DNA of 64,000 nt from DLAJ01 sp964655525. GTDB taxonomy: Bacteria > Bacillota > Clostridia > Lachnospirales > Lachnospiraceae. Location of the stretch: the NCBI GenBank assembly GCA_964655525.1, contig CAZZNE010000001.1, forward strand, positions 62,001 through 126,000, read 5' to 3'. Of this stretch, positions 34,615 through 43,339 are shown piece by piece (position 1 is the first letter of the stretch; each line of letters begins with the position of its first letter). The notes beneath the pieces were generated by a model. That model worked only from the letters and a program-made list of their open reading frames with translations, did not search any database and was not told the DNA's origin. Position numbers and translations under genes: made by a program.

Positions 34615-35364
34615 ATGTATCATTTTTTTGTGGAGCCGTCACAGATTGACGTGGAGAGACGCCGTGTTGTGATCACGGGGGAGGATGTGAACCATATCGT
34701 GAACGTGCTGCGTATCAGGCAGGGCGAGGAGCTTGCCGTCAGCAATGGTGTGGACGGAAAAGAATACCGCTGTGAGGTGCACGCGTTTGATGGGGAGCAG
34801 GTAGAGTGCGTACTTCGTTTTATTAAAGAGGACGGCGTGGAGCTGCCCGCACAGGTGCGTTTGTTTCAGGCACTGCCGAAAGCGGATAAAATGGAACTTA
34901 TCATACAGAAGGCGGTGGAGCTCGGCGTTTATGAGATCATTCCTGTGGCGTCGGGGCGCTGTGTCGTGAAGCTGGATGCGAAGAAAGAGGTATCGAAGCT
35001 GGCGCGCTGGAATGCCATTTCGGAGGCGGCGGCAAAACAGAGCAGGCGCGCGCTGATCCCGAAGGTCAGTCCCGTTGTCTCTTTTGCCGATGCGGTGAAA
35101 GAAGCGGCAGGGGCGAATGTGAAAATAATCCCTTATGAGCTTGCCGCGGATATGGAACGGACAAGAGAGCTGATCAGCAGCATCCGTCCGGGCGAACAGA
35201 TTGCGGTCATGATCGGACCGGAGGGTGGCTTTGAGGAGACGGAGATCGAACAGGCGAAAGCGGCGGGGATCGTGCCCGTGACATTGGGCAGGCGTATCCT
35301 ACGGACGGAAACGGCAGGCCTCACCGTCATGGCATGGCTCATGTATCATTTGGAGACGACTTAG
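34615..35364 (+). CDS. rsmE: 16S rRNA (uracil1498-N3)-methyltransferase RsmE
   Basis: 249 residues. The PUA-like N-terminus (MYHFFVEPSQID, HIVNVLRIRQGEEL) is followed by a SPOUT knot with ELIIQKAVELGV, IGPEGGFEETEIEQAK and LGRRILRTETAGLTVMA, the family signatures. It methylates U1498 of 16S rRNA. The start lies 34 bases after the family A hairpins behind GGAGAG. Confidence 0.95.
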   Translation: MYHFFVEPSQIDVERRRVVITGEDVNHIVNVLRIRQGEELAVSNGVDGKEYRCEVHAFDGEQVECVLRFIKEDGVELPAQVRLFQALPKADKMELIIQKAVELGVYEIIPVASGRCVVKLDAKKEVSKLARWNAISEAAAKQSRRALIPKVSPVVSFADAVKEAAGANVKIIPYELAADMERTRELISSIRPGEQIAVMIGPEGGFEETEIEQAKAAGIVPVTLGRRILRTETAGLTVMAWLMYHLETT

Positions 35365-35401
35365 AATATAGTAATATATATTGGAATGAGAGAAGATAGA
35401 A

Positions 35402-36556
35402 ATGAAATGTTATTTTGATAATTCGGCGACCACGCGATGCTTTGACAGCGTTGCTGAAATTGTAGATCAGGTCATGCGTGTGGATTACGGAAATCCGTCG
35501 AGCCTGCATACAAAGGGTGTGGAGGCGGAGGGGTATCTCCGCTATGCGAAGGAACAGATCGCGAAAAGCTTAAAGGTACAGGAAAAAGAGATCCTTTTTA
35601 CATCGGGTGGAACGGAAGCGGATAATCTGGCGATCATTGGCGCAGCAATGGCGAACTACCGCAGGGGAAGACACCTGATCACAACGCAGATCGAGCACCC
35701 CGCTGTTTTGCAGACAATGAATTATTTAGAGAGTCTTGGCTACGGCGTTACTTACCTGCCTGTGGATGCATACGGGCGTATCCGTATCGAGGAGCTGGAG
35801 GCGGCGATCACGCCGGAAACGATTCTTGTTTCCATCATGCATACGAATAATGAAATTGGAAGCGTTATGCCGATCGCGGAGGCGGGCAGAGTCATTAAGC
35901 AGAAAAACCCGCAGATCCTGTTTCATGTGGATGCGGTGCAGGGATACGGAAAATGCCGCATTTATCCGAAAAAAGACGGGATTGATCTGCTGTCAGTGAG
36001 CGGGCATAAGATTCATGCGCCAAAGGGAATCGGTTTCCTGTATGTCGGTGAGAAAGTAAAGATCAAGCCGATCCTGTTTGGCGGCGGGCAGCAGGGCGGC
36101 ATGCGCTCAGGAACGGAGAATGTCGTGGGGATTGCCGGACTCGGAAGAGCGGTCGAGGGGATTTTTGCGCATCTGGATGAGGATGTGGATCGTCTGTATG
36201 AATATAAAGAATATTTTACGGAGCAGGTGTTGCGCATTCCCGATGTGACGTTGAACGGTCCGCGCGGCAGAGAGGGCTCGCCCCATATCGTGAGCCTGTC
36301 CGTAAAGGGCGTCCGCGCCGAGGTGCTGCTGCACAGCTTAGATGCCGAGGGAATCTGTATTTCTGCGGGGAGTGCCTGCTCGTCCCATAAACCGACGCCT
36401 TCCGCTACGCTTCAGGCGATCGGTATCAGCCGGGAGCTTTTGGAATCGACAGTGCGGTTCAGCTTTTCCTTAGACACAACGAAAGAACAGCTTGACTATG
36501 CGCTTGCGGTGCTGAACGAGCAGATTCCGAAGCTGCGGCGCTATACAAGGAAATAG
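35402..36556 (+). CDS. Cysteine desulfurase (NifS/IscS family), ThiI-partner type
   Basis: 384 residues. The PLP lysine is Lys203 in SGHKIHAPKG and the sulfur-accepting cysteine is Cys326 in SAGSACSS. MKCYFDNSATTRC and GGTEADNLAI are also typical. It takes sulfur from cysteine as a persulfide. The next gene is thiI, the pairing known from Bacillus (NifZ-ThiI) for 4-thiouridine in tRNA, so that is the likely role here; a scaffold-type Fe-S role is the alternative. The gap to thiI contains a large palindromic repeat. Confidence 0.93.
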   Translation: MKCYFDNSATTRCFDSVAEIVDQVMRVDYGNPSSLHTKGVEAEGYLRYAKEQIAKSLKVQEKEILFTSGGTEADNLAIIGAAMANYRRGRHLITTQIEHPAVLQTMNYLESLGYGVTYLPVDAYGRIRIEELEAAITPETILVSIMHTNNEIGSVMPIAEAGRVIKQKNPQILFHVDAVQGYGKCRIYPKKDGIDLLSVSGHKIHAPKGIGFLYVGEKVKIKPILFGGGQQGGMRSGTENVVGIAGLGRAVEGIFAHLDEDVDRLYEYKEYFTEQVLRIPDVTLNGPRGREGSPHIVSLSVKGVRAEVLLHSLDAEGICISAGSACSSHKPTPSATLQAIGISRELLESTVRFSFSLDTTKEQLDYALAVLNEQIPKLRRYTRK

Positions 36557-36679
36557 TGTGAGAAGAAAATCTAACGCTCACGGCAAGGGCCGTTTCGCGA
36601 AGATTTTCTACGGCTCCGCTTAAGCGGAACCTTTCTCACACGAGAGAATGCAAGGCGAATAAATTCACCTTGCATTCTC
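36556..36679. repeat. Compound palindromic intergenic element, family B copy 1
   Basis: An outer stem GTGTGAGAA (36556-36564) pairs with TTCTCACAC (36633-36641). Nested inside are AGAAAATCT/AGATTTTCT and smaller GC stems. A second hairpin follows at 36644-36679 with arms GAGAATGCAAGG/CCTTGCATTCTC. The same outer stem and the same GAGAATGCAAGG arms recur after flgG at 57.5 kb, in the same order and at similar size. Confidence 0.8.
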
Positions 36680-36707
36680 CACACTCGTTTTCAAAGGAGA
36701 TAAAATA

Positions 36708-37889
36708 ATGTTTTCAGCTTTTTTGATCAAATATGCAGAGATCGGTATCAAAGGAAAGAACCGTTATCTTTTTGAGGATGCGCTGGTAAGTGACATCAAA
36801 TATGCGCTGCGCCGTTGTGACGGCAGCTTCCGCGTGCATAAGGCGGACGGGCGCATCTACGTTGATGCGCTGTCGGAATTTGATTATGACGAGACGGTGG
36901 ACAACCTAAAGACCGTGTTCGGCGTTTCGGGTATCTGCCCGGTTGTTCATGTGGAGGATTTAGGATTTGAACAACTGACGAAGGATGTGCTTTCCTACAT
37001 GGATACCGTATATGCGGACAAGCATAAAACATTTAAGGTGTTTGCCAGACGCGCAAGAAAAAATTATCCGATGCAGTCGCCGCAGATGAATGAGGAGCTG
37101 GGTGCGGCGATTTTAGAGGCGTTCCCGGACTTCCGTGTGGATGTGCATCATCCTGACATCCAGCTCAATGTGGAGGTGCGCGAGAAGATTTATTTATATT
37201 CCGAGGTAATACCGGGACCGGGCGGTCTTCCGCTCGGGACAAACGGAAAGGCGATGCTCCTGCTTTCAGGCGGGATTGATTCTCCGGTCGCGGGCTATAT
37301 GATCGCGAAGCGCGGCGTGCATATCGACGCTGTTTATTTTCATGCGCCGCCCTATACGTCGGAGCGCGCCAAGCAGAAGGTGGTGGATTTGGCAAAGCTG
37401 ATCTCACGCTACACGGGACCGATCAATCTGCATGTCATCAATTTTACTGATATTCAGCTCTATATTTATGAAAAGTGTCCGCATGACGAGCTGACGATCA
37501 TTATGCGCCGTTACATGATGCGTATTGCGGAGACGCTTGCGGGCAAAAATAATTGCTTAGGACTGGTGACGGGGGAGAGTATCGGTCAGGTTGCATCCCA
37601 GACGATGGCGAGCCTTGCCTGTACAGATGACGCGTGCACTATGCCGGTATACCGTCCGCTCATCGGCTTTGATAAAAATGATATTGTTGATATTGCCGAA
37701 AAGATCAATACCTACGAGACGTCCATCCTGCCGTTTGAGGACTGCTGCACGATCTTTGTCGCGAAGCATCCCGTGACAAAGCCCAATCTCAAGGTCATTC
37801 GCGACCATGAGACAAACCTGAAGGAGAAGATCGACGAGCTGGTGCAGACGGCACTTGAGACGGATGAAGTGATTCCGATAGAGGCGTGA
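36708..37889 (+). CDS. thiI: tRNA 4-thiouridine synthase ThiI
   Basis: 393 residues. A ferredoxin-like/THUMP N-terminal part (FLIKYAEIGIKGKNR, DVHHPDIQLNVEVREKIY) precedes the PP-loop SGGIDSPVAGYMIAKRG that adenylates tRNA U8. Like Bacillus ThiI it ends without a rhodanese domain. It takes sulfur from the adjacent cysteine desulfurase. A bidirectional terminator follows the stop. Confidence 0.96.
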   Translation: MFSAFLIKYAEIGIKGKNRYLFEDALVSDIKYALRRCDGSFRVHKADGRIYVDALSEFDYDETVDNLKTVFGVSGICPVVHVEDLGFEQLTKDVLSYMDTVYADKHKTFKVFARRARKNYPMQSPQMNEELGAAILEAFPDFRVDVHHPDIQLNVEVREKIYLYSEVIPGPGGLPLGTNGKAMLLLSGGIDSPVAGYMIAKRGVHIDAVYFHAPPYTSERAKQKVVDLAKLISRYTGPINLHVINFTDIQLYIYEKCPHDELTIIMRRYMMRIAETLAGKNNCLGLVTGESIGQVASQTMASLACTDDACTMPVYRPLIGFDKNDIVDIAEKINTYETSILPFEDCCTIFVAKHPVTKPNLKVIRDHETNLKEKIDELVQTALETDEVIPIEA

Positions 37890-37898
37890 TAAGGGTGC

Positions 37899-37929
37899 AA
37901 AAAAAGCAAGGCGTTCACCTTGCTTTTTT
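37899..37929. terminator. Bidirectional terminator between thiI and the HPr-like gene
   Basis: AAAAAAAGCAAGG, loop CGTTCA, then CCTTGCTTTTTT. A-run and T-run on both sides serve both converging genes. Confidence 0.88.
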
Positions 37930-37960
37930 ACCACATGTACCTGTGTATGTGTTCCATTGA

Positions 37961-38191
37961 TTAGATCATGTACGGCTTAATGATGTCAAGAACATCGTCG
38001 ATGTTGTCTTCTGCATGGATATTTAATTCGATCGGCTTGGATAAGTCTAAGCTGAAAATACCCATGATAGATTTTGCATCGATAACATATCTGCCGGAAA
38101 CTAAATCAAAGTCATAATCGAATTTTGTAATATCGTTTACGAACGATTTTACTTTGTCAATGGAATTCAAAGAAATCTTAACTGTCTTCAT
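37961..38191 (-). CDS. HPr-like protein without the active-site histidine
   Basis: 76 residues on the minus strand behind AAGGAGGTAATGATCA. The fold is HPr-like: the Ser46 region is conserved as DAKSIMGIFSLDLSKPIEL (Ser41 here). The GIHARPA segment that carries His15 is replaced by SIDKVKSF and shortened by about five residues; the only histidine is His59 near the C-terminus. It cannot be a normal PTS phosphocarrier. A regulatory role like Bacillus Crh, which keeps Ser46 but lacks His15, is possible. It is transcribed alone, against thiI. Confidence 0.8.
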   Translation of the reverse strand: MKTVKISLNSIDKVKSFVNDITKFDYDFDLVSGRYVIDAKSIMGIFSLDLSKPIELNIHAEDNIDDVLDIIKPYMI

Positions 38192-38244
38192 TGATCATTA
38201 CCTCCTTATATTTTTGGTTGCGCGGTCATTTGAACCACATCATC

Positions 38245-38273
38245 ATCTTAATTGCTTAAAAAGGAAAAGTCAA
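38245..38273 (-). promoter_or_regulatory. Promoter of the HPr-like gene
   Basis: On the minus strand, TTGACT (38273-38268), 17 bases, TAAGAT (38250-38245). It lies 54 bases before the start codon. Confidence 0.6.
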
Positions 38274-38307
38274 TACATAAAACAATACAAAAAAAACGAG
38301 GTTTCCT

Positions 38308-39648
38308 ATGAAAAGTGTAGCATTACATAATCTTGGCTGTAAGGTGAATACCTATGAACTGGACGTTATGCGGCAAATGTTACAAGAAAACGGCTATGAA
38401 ATTGTGCCATTTGTTCAAAAAGCGGACATTTATATCATTAATACCTGTACTGTGACGAATATTGCGGATAGAAAAAGCAGACAGATGCTGCACCGCGCCA
38501 GAAAGCAAAATCCGCAGGCTGTGGTTGTTGCGGTAGGCTGTTATGTGCAGACAGCTCTTCATGCGGAGGATTTAGGCGCCGATATTATCATAGGGAACAA
38601 CCGGAAAGGGCAGATCGTTCGTATTCTGGAGGAGTACTTTGCGTCCCACGCGGCGCATGATACGGTAGTGGATATTGTGCACACGGATGAATATGAGGAG
38701 CTTGCTTTGACAAAACCGCAGGAGCATGTGCGTGCATTCCTAAAGATTCAGGACGGATGTAACCAGTTTTGTACCTACTGTGCGATCCCGCTTGCGCGCG
38801 GACGCGTCAGAAGCAGAAGACCGGAGGGTGTTCTCGCGGAGGCGCGTGCGCTGGCGGATGCCGGATGTAAGGAGCTTGTGCTCACGGGGATTCATTTGAG
38901 TTCGTACGGGCTGGATTTTCTCGGAATCCGATCGGCGGATTACCGGGATGCCGCCAAGGCGGGTTTTCTTGCGGAATTAGTGGAGCAGATTGCCGAAATT
39001 CCGGGAATATGCCGTATCCGGCTTGGTTCTTTAGAGCCGAGGATCGTGACACGGGAACTTGCCGAACGCCTTGCGAAATGTAAGAAGCTCTGCCCGCATT
39101 TTCATTTATCCCTGCAAAGCGGATGCGATGCGGTCTTAAAGCGGATGAACCGTCATTATGACACGGAGTACTTTGCGCAGAGTGTAAAGATTTTGCGGGA
39201 AGCGTTTCAGTGCGTCGCAGTCACGACGGATGTGATCGTCGGTTTTCCGGGAGAAACAGAGGAAGAGTTTGCCGCGACAAAAGCGTATGCCGAGCGCATC
39301 GGATTTTATGAGATGCACGTATTCAAATACTCCAAGCGGGAGGGAACGCCGGCTGCGGTGATGGACGGGCAGGTTCCGGACAGCGTGAAAGCGCGCAGGA
39401 GCGATGAATTGATCGCAGTATCGGAACGGCTTTCCGAGGCATACCGCATGCAGTATATCGGGCAGCCGATGGAGATTCTTACGGAGGAGTATAAGGAGAT
39501 CGGGGGCGTGCGCTATCTGATCGGGCATACGGAGGATTATGTGCTGGCGGCAATGCCGGATGGGAAAATTCAGCCGAACAGGATCGTGCGGGGGGTCGGG
39601 GAAAGACTGCTTCAGGACAGTGGATTACAGGTTATTTTACTAAGGTAG
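38308..39648 (+). CDS. mtaB: tRNA t6A37 methylthiotransferase MtaB
   Basis: 446 residues. The UPF0004 N-terminal domain has LGCKVNTYELD with the first cluster cysteines, NTCTVTN and AVGCYVQ. The radical SAM motif is CNQFCTYCAIP, preceded by LKIQDG. A TRAM domain ends the protein. VNTYELD and the RGRVRSR motif favour MtaB (ms2t6A in tRNA) over MiaB. ATG 38308 follows AACGAGG. Confidence 0.93.
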   Translation: MKSVALHNLGCKVNTYELDVMRQMLQENGYEIVPFVQKADIYIINTCTVTNIADRKSRQMLHRARKQNPQAVVVAVGCYVQTALHAEDLGADIIIGNNRKGQIVRILEEYFASHAAHDTVVDIVHTDEYEELALTKPQEHVRAFLKIQDGCNQFCTYCAIPLARGRVRSRRPEGVLAEARALADAGCKELVLTGIHLSSYGLDFLGIRSADYRDAAKAGFLAELVEQIAEIPGICRIRLGSLEPRIVTRELAERLAKCKKLCPHFHLSLQSGCDAVLKRMNRHYDTEYFAQSVKILREAFQCVAVTTDVIVGFPGETEEEFAATKAYAERIGFYEMHVFKYSKREGTPAAVMDGQVPDSVKARRSDELIAVSERLSEAYRMQYIGQPMEILTEEYKEIGGVRYLIGHTEDYVLAAMPDGKIQPNRIVRGVGERLLQDSGLQVILLR

Positions 39649-39658
39649 ATAAGTCTCA

Positions 39659-39687
39659 TTGCAAAATTTTGGGAAGTAGAGTAGAAT
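39659..39687 (+). promoter_or_regulatory. Promoter of the ireB-ruvX-rnj operon
   Basis: TTGCAA (39659-39664), 17 bases, TAGAAT (39682-39687). It is 76 bases before the ireB start and 10 bases after mtaB. Confidence 0.6.
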
Positions 39688-39762
39688 AGAAACAGTATGG
39701 TACGCGTGGAGGTGTCAATATAGGGACAGGCACTGATCGTCTCAGATAAAGGAAGTGGCGAA

Positions 39763-40032
39763 ATGGCAGATTTGGGAAATACACAATTTTTCAGGGTAGA
39801 GACAGAACCGGAGATTCAGGTACAGGAGGTTCTTCGCGCAGTGTATGAGGCGCTGACGGAGAAAGGCTATAATCCGGTCAATCAGATCGTGGGGTATATT
39901 ATGTCGGGGGATCCGACCTATATTACCAGCCATAAGAACGCCCGGACAATGATCATGAAGGTGGAGCGCGATGAGCTGGTGGAGGAAATGCTGGCGCAGT
40001 ATATCCACTTCAACGGGTGGAATGGTAAATAA
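39763..40032 (+). CDS. ireB: IreB family regulatory phosphoprotein (UPF0297)
   Basis: 89 residues. The family core VYEALTEKGYNPVNQIVGYIMSGDPTYITSHKNARTMI is complete, with two Thr near the N-terminal half (TQFF, TEPE). In Enterococcus the homologue is phosphorylated by IreK and affects cephalosporin resistance (established there). ireB-ruvX-DUF1292 is a conserved trio in Bacillota, usually preceded by alaS, which is absent here. Confidence 0.95.
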   Translation: MADLGNTQFFRVETEPEIQVQEVLRAVYEALTEKGYNPVNQIVGYIMSGDPTYITSHKNARTMIMKVERDELVEEMLAQYIHFNGWNGK

Positions 40033-40044
40033 GAGGGGCATGAT

Positions 40045-40497
40045 ATGCGGATCATGGGACTGGATTTCGGCTCTAAGACGGTGGGCGTGGCTTTGAGCGA
40101 TGAGCTGCTCATCACGGCGCAGGGTAAGGAGATCATTCGCAGGGAGCAGGAGAATAAGCTGCGCAGGACATGTGCGCGGATCGAGGAACTGATAGAGGAG
40201 TATGGCGTCGGACAGATCGTACTCGGACTGCCGAAGAATATGAACGATACGCAGGGAGTCCGTGCGGAGAAGACGAGGGAGTTCGGTGAAATGCTTGAAA
40301 GGCGTACGGGGCTTCCCGTGGCATATTGGGATGAGCGCCTCACGACGGTGGCGGCTGATAAGGCAATGATGGAAGCGGGGATACGAAGGGAGCATCGCCG
40401 CGACTATGTAGATATGATCGCGGCAGTCCTGATCTTACAGGGATATCTTGACCGCCGCGCGATGCAGGAAAATAGGAACGGAGACGCGACGGAGTAG
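40045..40497 (+). CDS. ruvX: Holliday junction resolvase-like RuvX/YqgF
   Basis: 150 residues, 12 bases after ireB. The RNase H-like fold shows MGLDFGSKTVGVALSD (catalytic Asp), VLGLPKNMNDTQG, WDERLTTV and the last acidic pair in RRDYVDMIAA. The family acts in 16S rRNA 5'-end processing and possibly recombination. The DUF1292 gene starts 2 bases after its stop. Confidence 0.94.
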   Translation: MRIMGLDFGSKTVGVALSDELLITAQGKEIIRREQENKLRRTCARIEELIEEYGVGQIVLGLPKNMNDTQGVRAEKTREFGEMLERRTGLPVAYWDERLTTVAADKAMMEAGIRREHRRDYVDMIAAVLILQGYLDRRAMQENRNGDATE

Positions 40498-40499
40498 CG

Positions 40500-40748
40500 A
40501 TGGAACAGGATCAGATTGTATTAGAAGGCGAGAACGGCGAAAAACTGGTATTTTATGTGTTAGAGCAGACGCGGATAGCGGGCAGGAGCTATCTGCTTGT
40601 GACAGACAGCAAGGACGAGGAGGCGACGGCGGTCATTCTGCGCGATGATTCCAAGGATACGGACTTAGAGAGCGTGTATGTGTTCGTGGAGGATGATGCG
40701 GAGTTTGAGGCAATCGCGGGCGTTTTTGAAGGAATGCTGAATGAGTAA
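40500..40748 (+). CDS. DUF1292 protein
   Basis: 82 acidic residues, MEQDQIVLEGENGEKLVFYVLEQTRIAGRSYLLVTDS then an Asp/Glu-rich C-terminus. The sequence and position right after ruvX match the YrzB/DUF1292 family, whose role is unknown. It begins 2 bases after ruvX, so translation is likely coupled. Confidence 0.9.
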   Translation: MEQDQIVLEGENGEKLVFYVLEQTRIAGRSYLLVTDSKDEEATAVILRDDSKDTDLESVYVFVEDDAEFEAIAGVFEGMLNE

Positions 40749-40823
40749 AGACGTTGTTTTCCGGTTATAATCAAAAAAGGATTGTGGTCGGAACGGATGA
40801 ACAGAAATGTGGAGGAAATTTTT

Positions 40824-42506
40824 TTGAAAAGAAAGGAAAAAGAAGGAAGCCATGCTGCAAGCCTGCGGATCATTCCGCTCGGAGGGCTGGAGCAGATTGG
40901 CATGAACATTACTGCCTTCGAGTATGAGGACAGTATCATTGTGGTGGACTGCGGACTGAGTTTTCCCGCAGATGATATGCTTGGAATTGATTTAGTCATT
41001 CCGGATGTGACGTACTTAAGGGAACATATGGATAAGGTGAAGGGCTTTGTGATCACGCACGGGCATGAGGATCATATCGGCGCGCTGCCTTATGTATTAA
41101 AAGAGATCAACGTGCCGGTGTATGCGACGCGCCTGACCATGGGGATCATTGAAAACAAGCTGCGCGAGCATGAGCTGATGAAGGTGACGAAGCGCAAAGT
41201 CGTGAAATTCGGACAGTCCATTAACTTAGGACAGTTCCGCGTAGAATATATCAAAACAAACCATAGTATCGTGGATGCGGCGGCGCTGGCGATTTATTCG
41301 CCCGCGGGAACGATCATCCATACGGGAGATTTTAAGGTGGATTACACGCCGGTATTCGGCGATGCGATCGACTTGGGACGGTTTGCGGAGATCGGGAAAA
41401 AGGGCGTGCTTGCGTTAATGTGTGATTCCACGAACGCGGAGCGGCCGGGCTTTACACTGTCTGAGAAAACCGTCGGAAAGACGATCGACACCATCTTTCA
41501 GGAGCATAAGGACACGCGCATTATCATTGCGACGTTTGCGTCGAATGTGGACCGCGTGCAGCAGATCATCAATTCCGCTTACCGCTTCGGCCGCAAGGTT
41601 GTTGTGGAGGGGCGCAGCATGGTGAATATCATTGAGACGGCATCTGCGCTGGAATGTCTCAATATACCGGAAAATACGCTGATTGATATTGAGCAGCTCA
41701 AAAATTATCCCGACGAGCAGACTGTTATCATCACGACAGGCTCCCAGGGTGAGAGCATGGCGGCCTTGAGCCGTATGGCAAACGGTACGCACAGGAAAAT
41801 ATCTATCAAACCGAATGATACGATCATTTTTTCGTCCAATCCGATTCCGGGTAACGAGAAAGCGGTCACGAACGTGATCAATGAGCTGTTGATGAAAGGT
41901 GCGGACGTGATCTTTCAGGATGTGCATGTGTCAGGACACGCGTGTCAGGAAGAGATCAAGCTGATCTACACACTGACAAGACCGAAATACGCGATTCCCG
42001 TGCATGGCGAATATAAGCACTTAAAAGCGCAGGCGAAGCTTGCAACGGAGCTGGGCATTCCCAAAGAAAATATTTTTATTATTTCTTCGGGCGATGTGCT
42101 TGAGCTTTCTGAAGAAAAGGCGGCCGTGACCGGAAAAGTGGCGGTCGGCGAGGTGCTTGTGGACGGACTTGGCGTGGGGGATGTCGGCAACGTCGTGCTG
42201 CGCGACAGGCAGCATTTGGCGGAAGACGGCATCATCATTGTCGTGATGGCGCTGGATTCCTATTCCGGACAGCTTGCTTCGGGACCGGAAATTGTTTCGC
42301 GCGGGTTTGTATATGTGCGCGAATCCGACGAGCTGATGGCGGAGGCAAGGGAGCTTGTGTTGTCTCAGGTATTGCGTTGTCTGGACCGCAATGTGACGGA
42401 TTGGGGAAAGATCAAAGCGACGATCAAGGACTGTTTAAGTGATTTTGTCTGGAAAAAGACGAAGCGCAGGCCGATGATCCTGCCGATCATTATGGATGTG
42501 GAATAA
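40824..42506 (+). CDS. rnj: Ribonuclease J
   Basis: 560 residues from TTG 40824, 8 bases after GGAGG; upstream in-frame TTG 40782 and ATG 40797 have poorer signals and give a longer tail than usual. The beta-lactamase/beta-CASP fold has LRIIPLGGLEQIGMN, HGHEDH at 79-84, NHSIVDAAALAI, IHTGDFKVDYTP and SGHACQEEIKL. It is a 5'-3' exo- and endoribonuclease for mRNA turnover and rRNA maturation. The C-terminal domain ends in the expected RRPMILPIIM region. Confidence 0.95.
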   Translation: MKRKEKEGSHAASLRIIPLGGLEQIGMNITAFEYEDSIIVVDCGLSFPADDMLGIDLVIPDVTYLREHMDKVKGFVITHGHEDHIGALPYVLKEINVPVYATRLTMGIIENKLREHELMKVTKRKVVKFGQSINLGQFRVEYIKTNHSIVDAAALAIYSPAGTIIHTGDFKVDYTPVFGDAIDLGRFAEIGKKGVLALMCDSTNAERPGFTLSEKTVGKTIDTIFQEHKDTRIIIATFASNVDRVQQIINSAYRFGRKVVVEGRSMVNIIETASALECLNIPENTLIDIEQLKNYPDEQTVIITTGSQGESMAALSRMANGTHRKISIKPNDTIIFSSNPIPGNEKAVTNVINELLMKGADVIFQDVHVSGHACQEEIKLIYTLTRPKYAIPVHGEYKHLKAQAKLATELGIPKENIFIISSGDVLELSEEKAAVTGKVAVGEVLVDGLGVGDVGNVVLRDRQHLAEDGIIIVVMALDSYSGQLASGPEIVSRGFVYVRESDELMAEARELVLSQVLRCLDRNVTDWGKIKATIKDCLSDFVWKKTKRRPMILPIIMDVE

Positions 42507-42563
42507 AAAAGAAATGCGCCAAGGCGCATATCTTTTGAAGAATCCGCCAAAGACGAATTCTTC
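42507..42563. repeat. Paired intergenic hairpins (palindrome family A, degenerate copy)
   Basis: Hairpin 1 (42507-42536): AAAAGAAATGCGCC, loop AA, GGCGCATATCTTTT, one mismatch. Hairpin 2 (42537-42563): GAAGAATCCG, loop CCAAAGA, CGAATTCTTC, one mismatch. It lies directly after the RNase J stop. It looks like an eroded member of the family. Confidence 0.65.
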
Positions 42564-42604
42564 TGGGAATGAGATAGGAATGCGTGCAAAGGACGAAAGA
42601 GGCT

Positions 42605-42949
42605 ATGAAGAACTTGGAGCAGGCGTTGAATGCATTTGTTGGCAGTCTAAAAGAATCGGACACGTATCGGAAATATATGCAGGAGAGGAAGCAGATTGAG
42701 CTTTATCCGGATCTGAAGCGGCGGATCGATGAATATCGAAGAAAAATGTTTATACTGCAAAATACCGAGGACGGCGATAGGCTGTTTGACGAAGTGGAGC
42801 AGCTGGAAGCGGAGGGCGCCAGCTTGCGGGATAATCAGCTTGTCAACGATTTTCTTGCGGCGGAGCTTTCTTTTTGCAGGATGATGCAGGATGTTTATAC
42901 CCGGATCACGGCGGATCTGGAGTTTGACATGACGCTTGGAAAGGAATAG
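42605..42949 (+). CDS. YlbF/YmcA family protein
   Basis: 114 residues from ATG 42605; GTG 42584 would add seven residues and is an alternative. The long helical pattern ALNAFVGSLKESDTYRKYMQERKQIE and the C-terminal NDFLAAELSFCRMMQDVYTRIT match the YlbF/YmcA family. In Bacillus these proteins with YaaT form the Y-complex that guides RNase Y cleavage. Here the gene lies between RNase J and the MltG-like gene, which agrees with a link to RNA decay. Confidence 0.8.
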   Translation: MKNLEQALNAFVGSLKESDTYRKYMQERKQIELYPDLKRRIDEYRRKMFILQNTEDGDRLFDEVEQLEAEGASLRDNQLVNDFLAAELSFCRMMQDVYTRITADLEFDMTLGKE

Positions 42950-42959
42950 GTTATTCAAA

Positions 42960-43337
42960 ATGGACGTAAAACAGATCATCAGAGGAATCGCGGCGCTTGT
43001 GATCAAAGTGGCGGTGATGGTGCTCGTGGTATTCCTTATCTACCGCCTTGCTTTATCGGCGTATACGTTCGGCTATCGCATTTTTGCGGAGGAACCGATG
43101 ACCCAGGGCGAGGGTGTTACCGTGTCCGTGGCAGTGACGGAAGAGGATGATGTCAGATCGCTCGGACAGAAGCTGTATGATAAGGGGCTGATCCGCAGCA
43201 CCAGACTGTTTTATTTTCAGGAGCTGTTATCCAATTATCACGGGATTGAGCAGCCTGGGGTATACGAGCTGAATACAAGCATGACGGTCGAGGAGATGCT
43301 GGAGAAGATTTCCGAGGGAATGCCGGAAAGGAATTAA
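42960..43337 (+). CDS. Short MltG-like membrane protein lacking the catalytic domain
   Basis: 125 residues behind AAAGGAATAGG. One hydrophobic helix at about 8-38 is followed by a domain like the LysM-type N-terminal part of MltG/YceG: VTVSVAVTEEDDVRSLGQKLYDKGLI, FYFQELLSNYHGIEQPGVYELNTSMTVEEMLEKISEG. The following transglycosylase domain with its catalytic Glu is absent. mltG precedes trmR in the matching Bacillus gene order, so this is a reduced orthologue. It may be regulatory or inactive. Confidence 0.75.
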   Translation: MDVKQIIRGIAALVIKVAVMVLVVFLIYRLALSAYTFGYRIFAEEPMTQGEGVTVSVAVTEEDDVRSLGQKLYDKGLIRSTRLFYFQELLSNYHGIEQPGVYELNTSMTVEEMLEKISEGMPERN

Positions 43338-43339
43338 CA

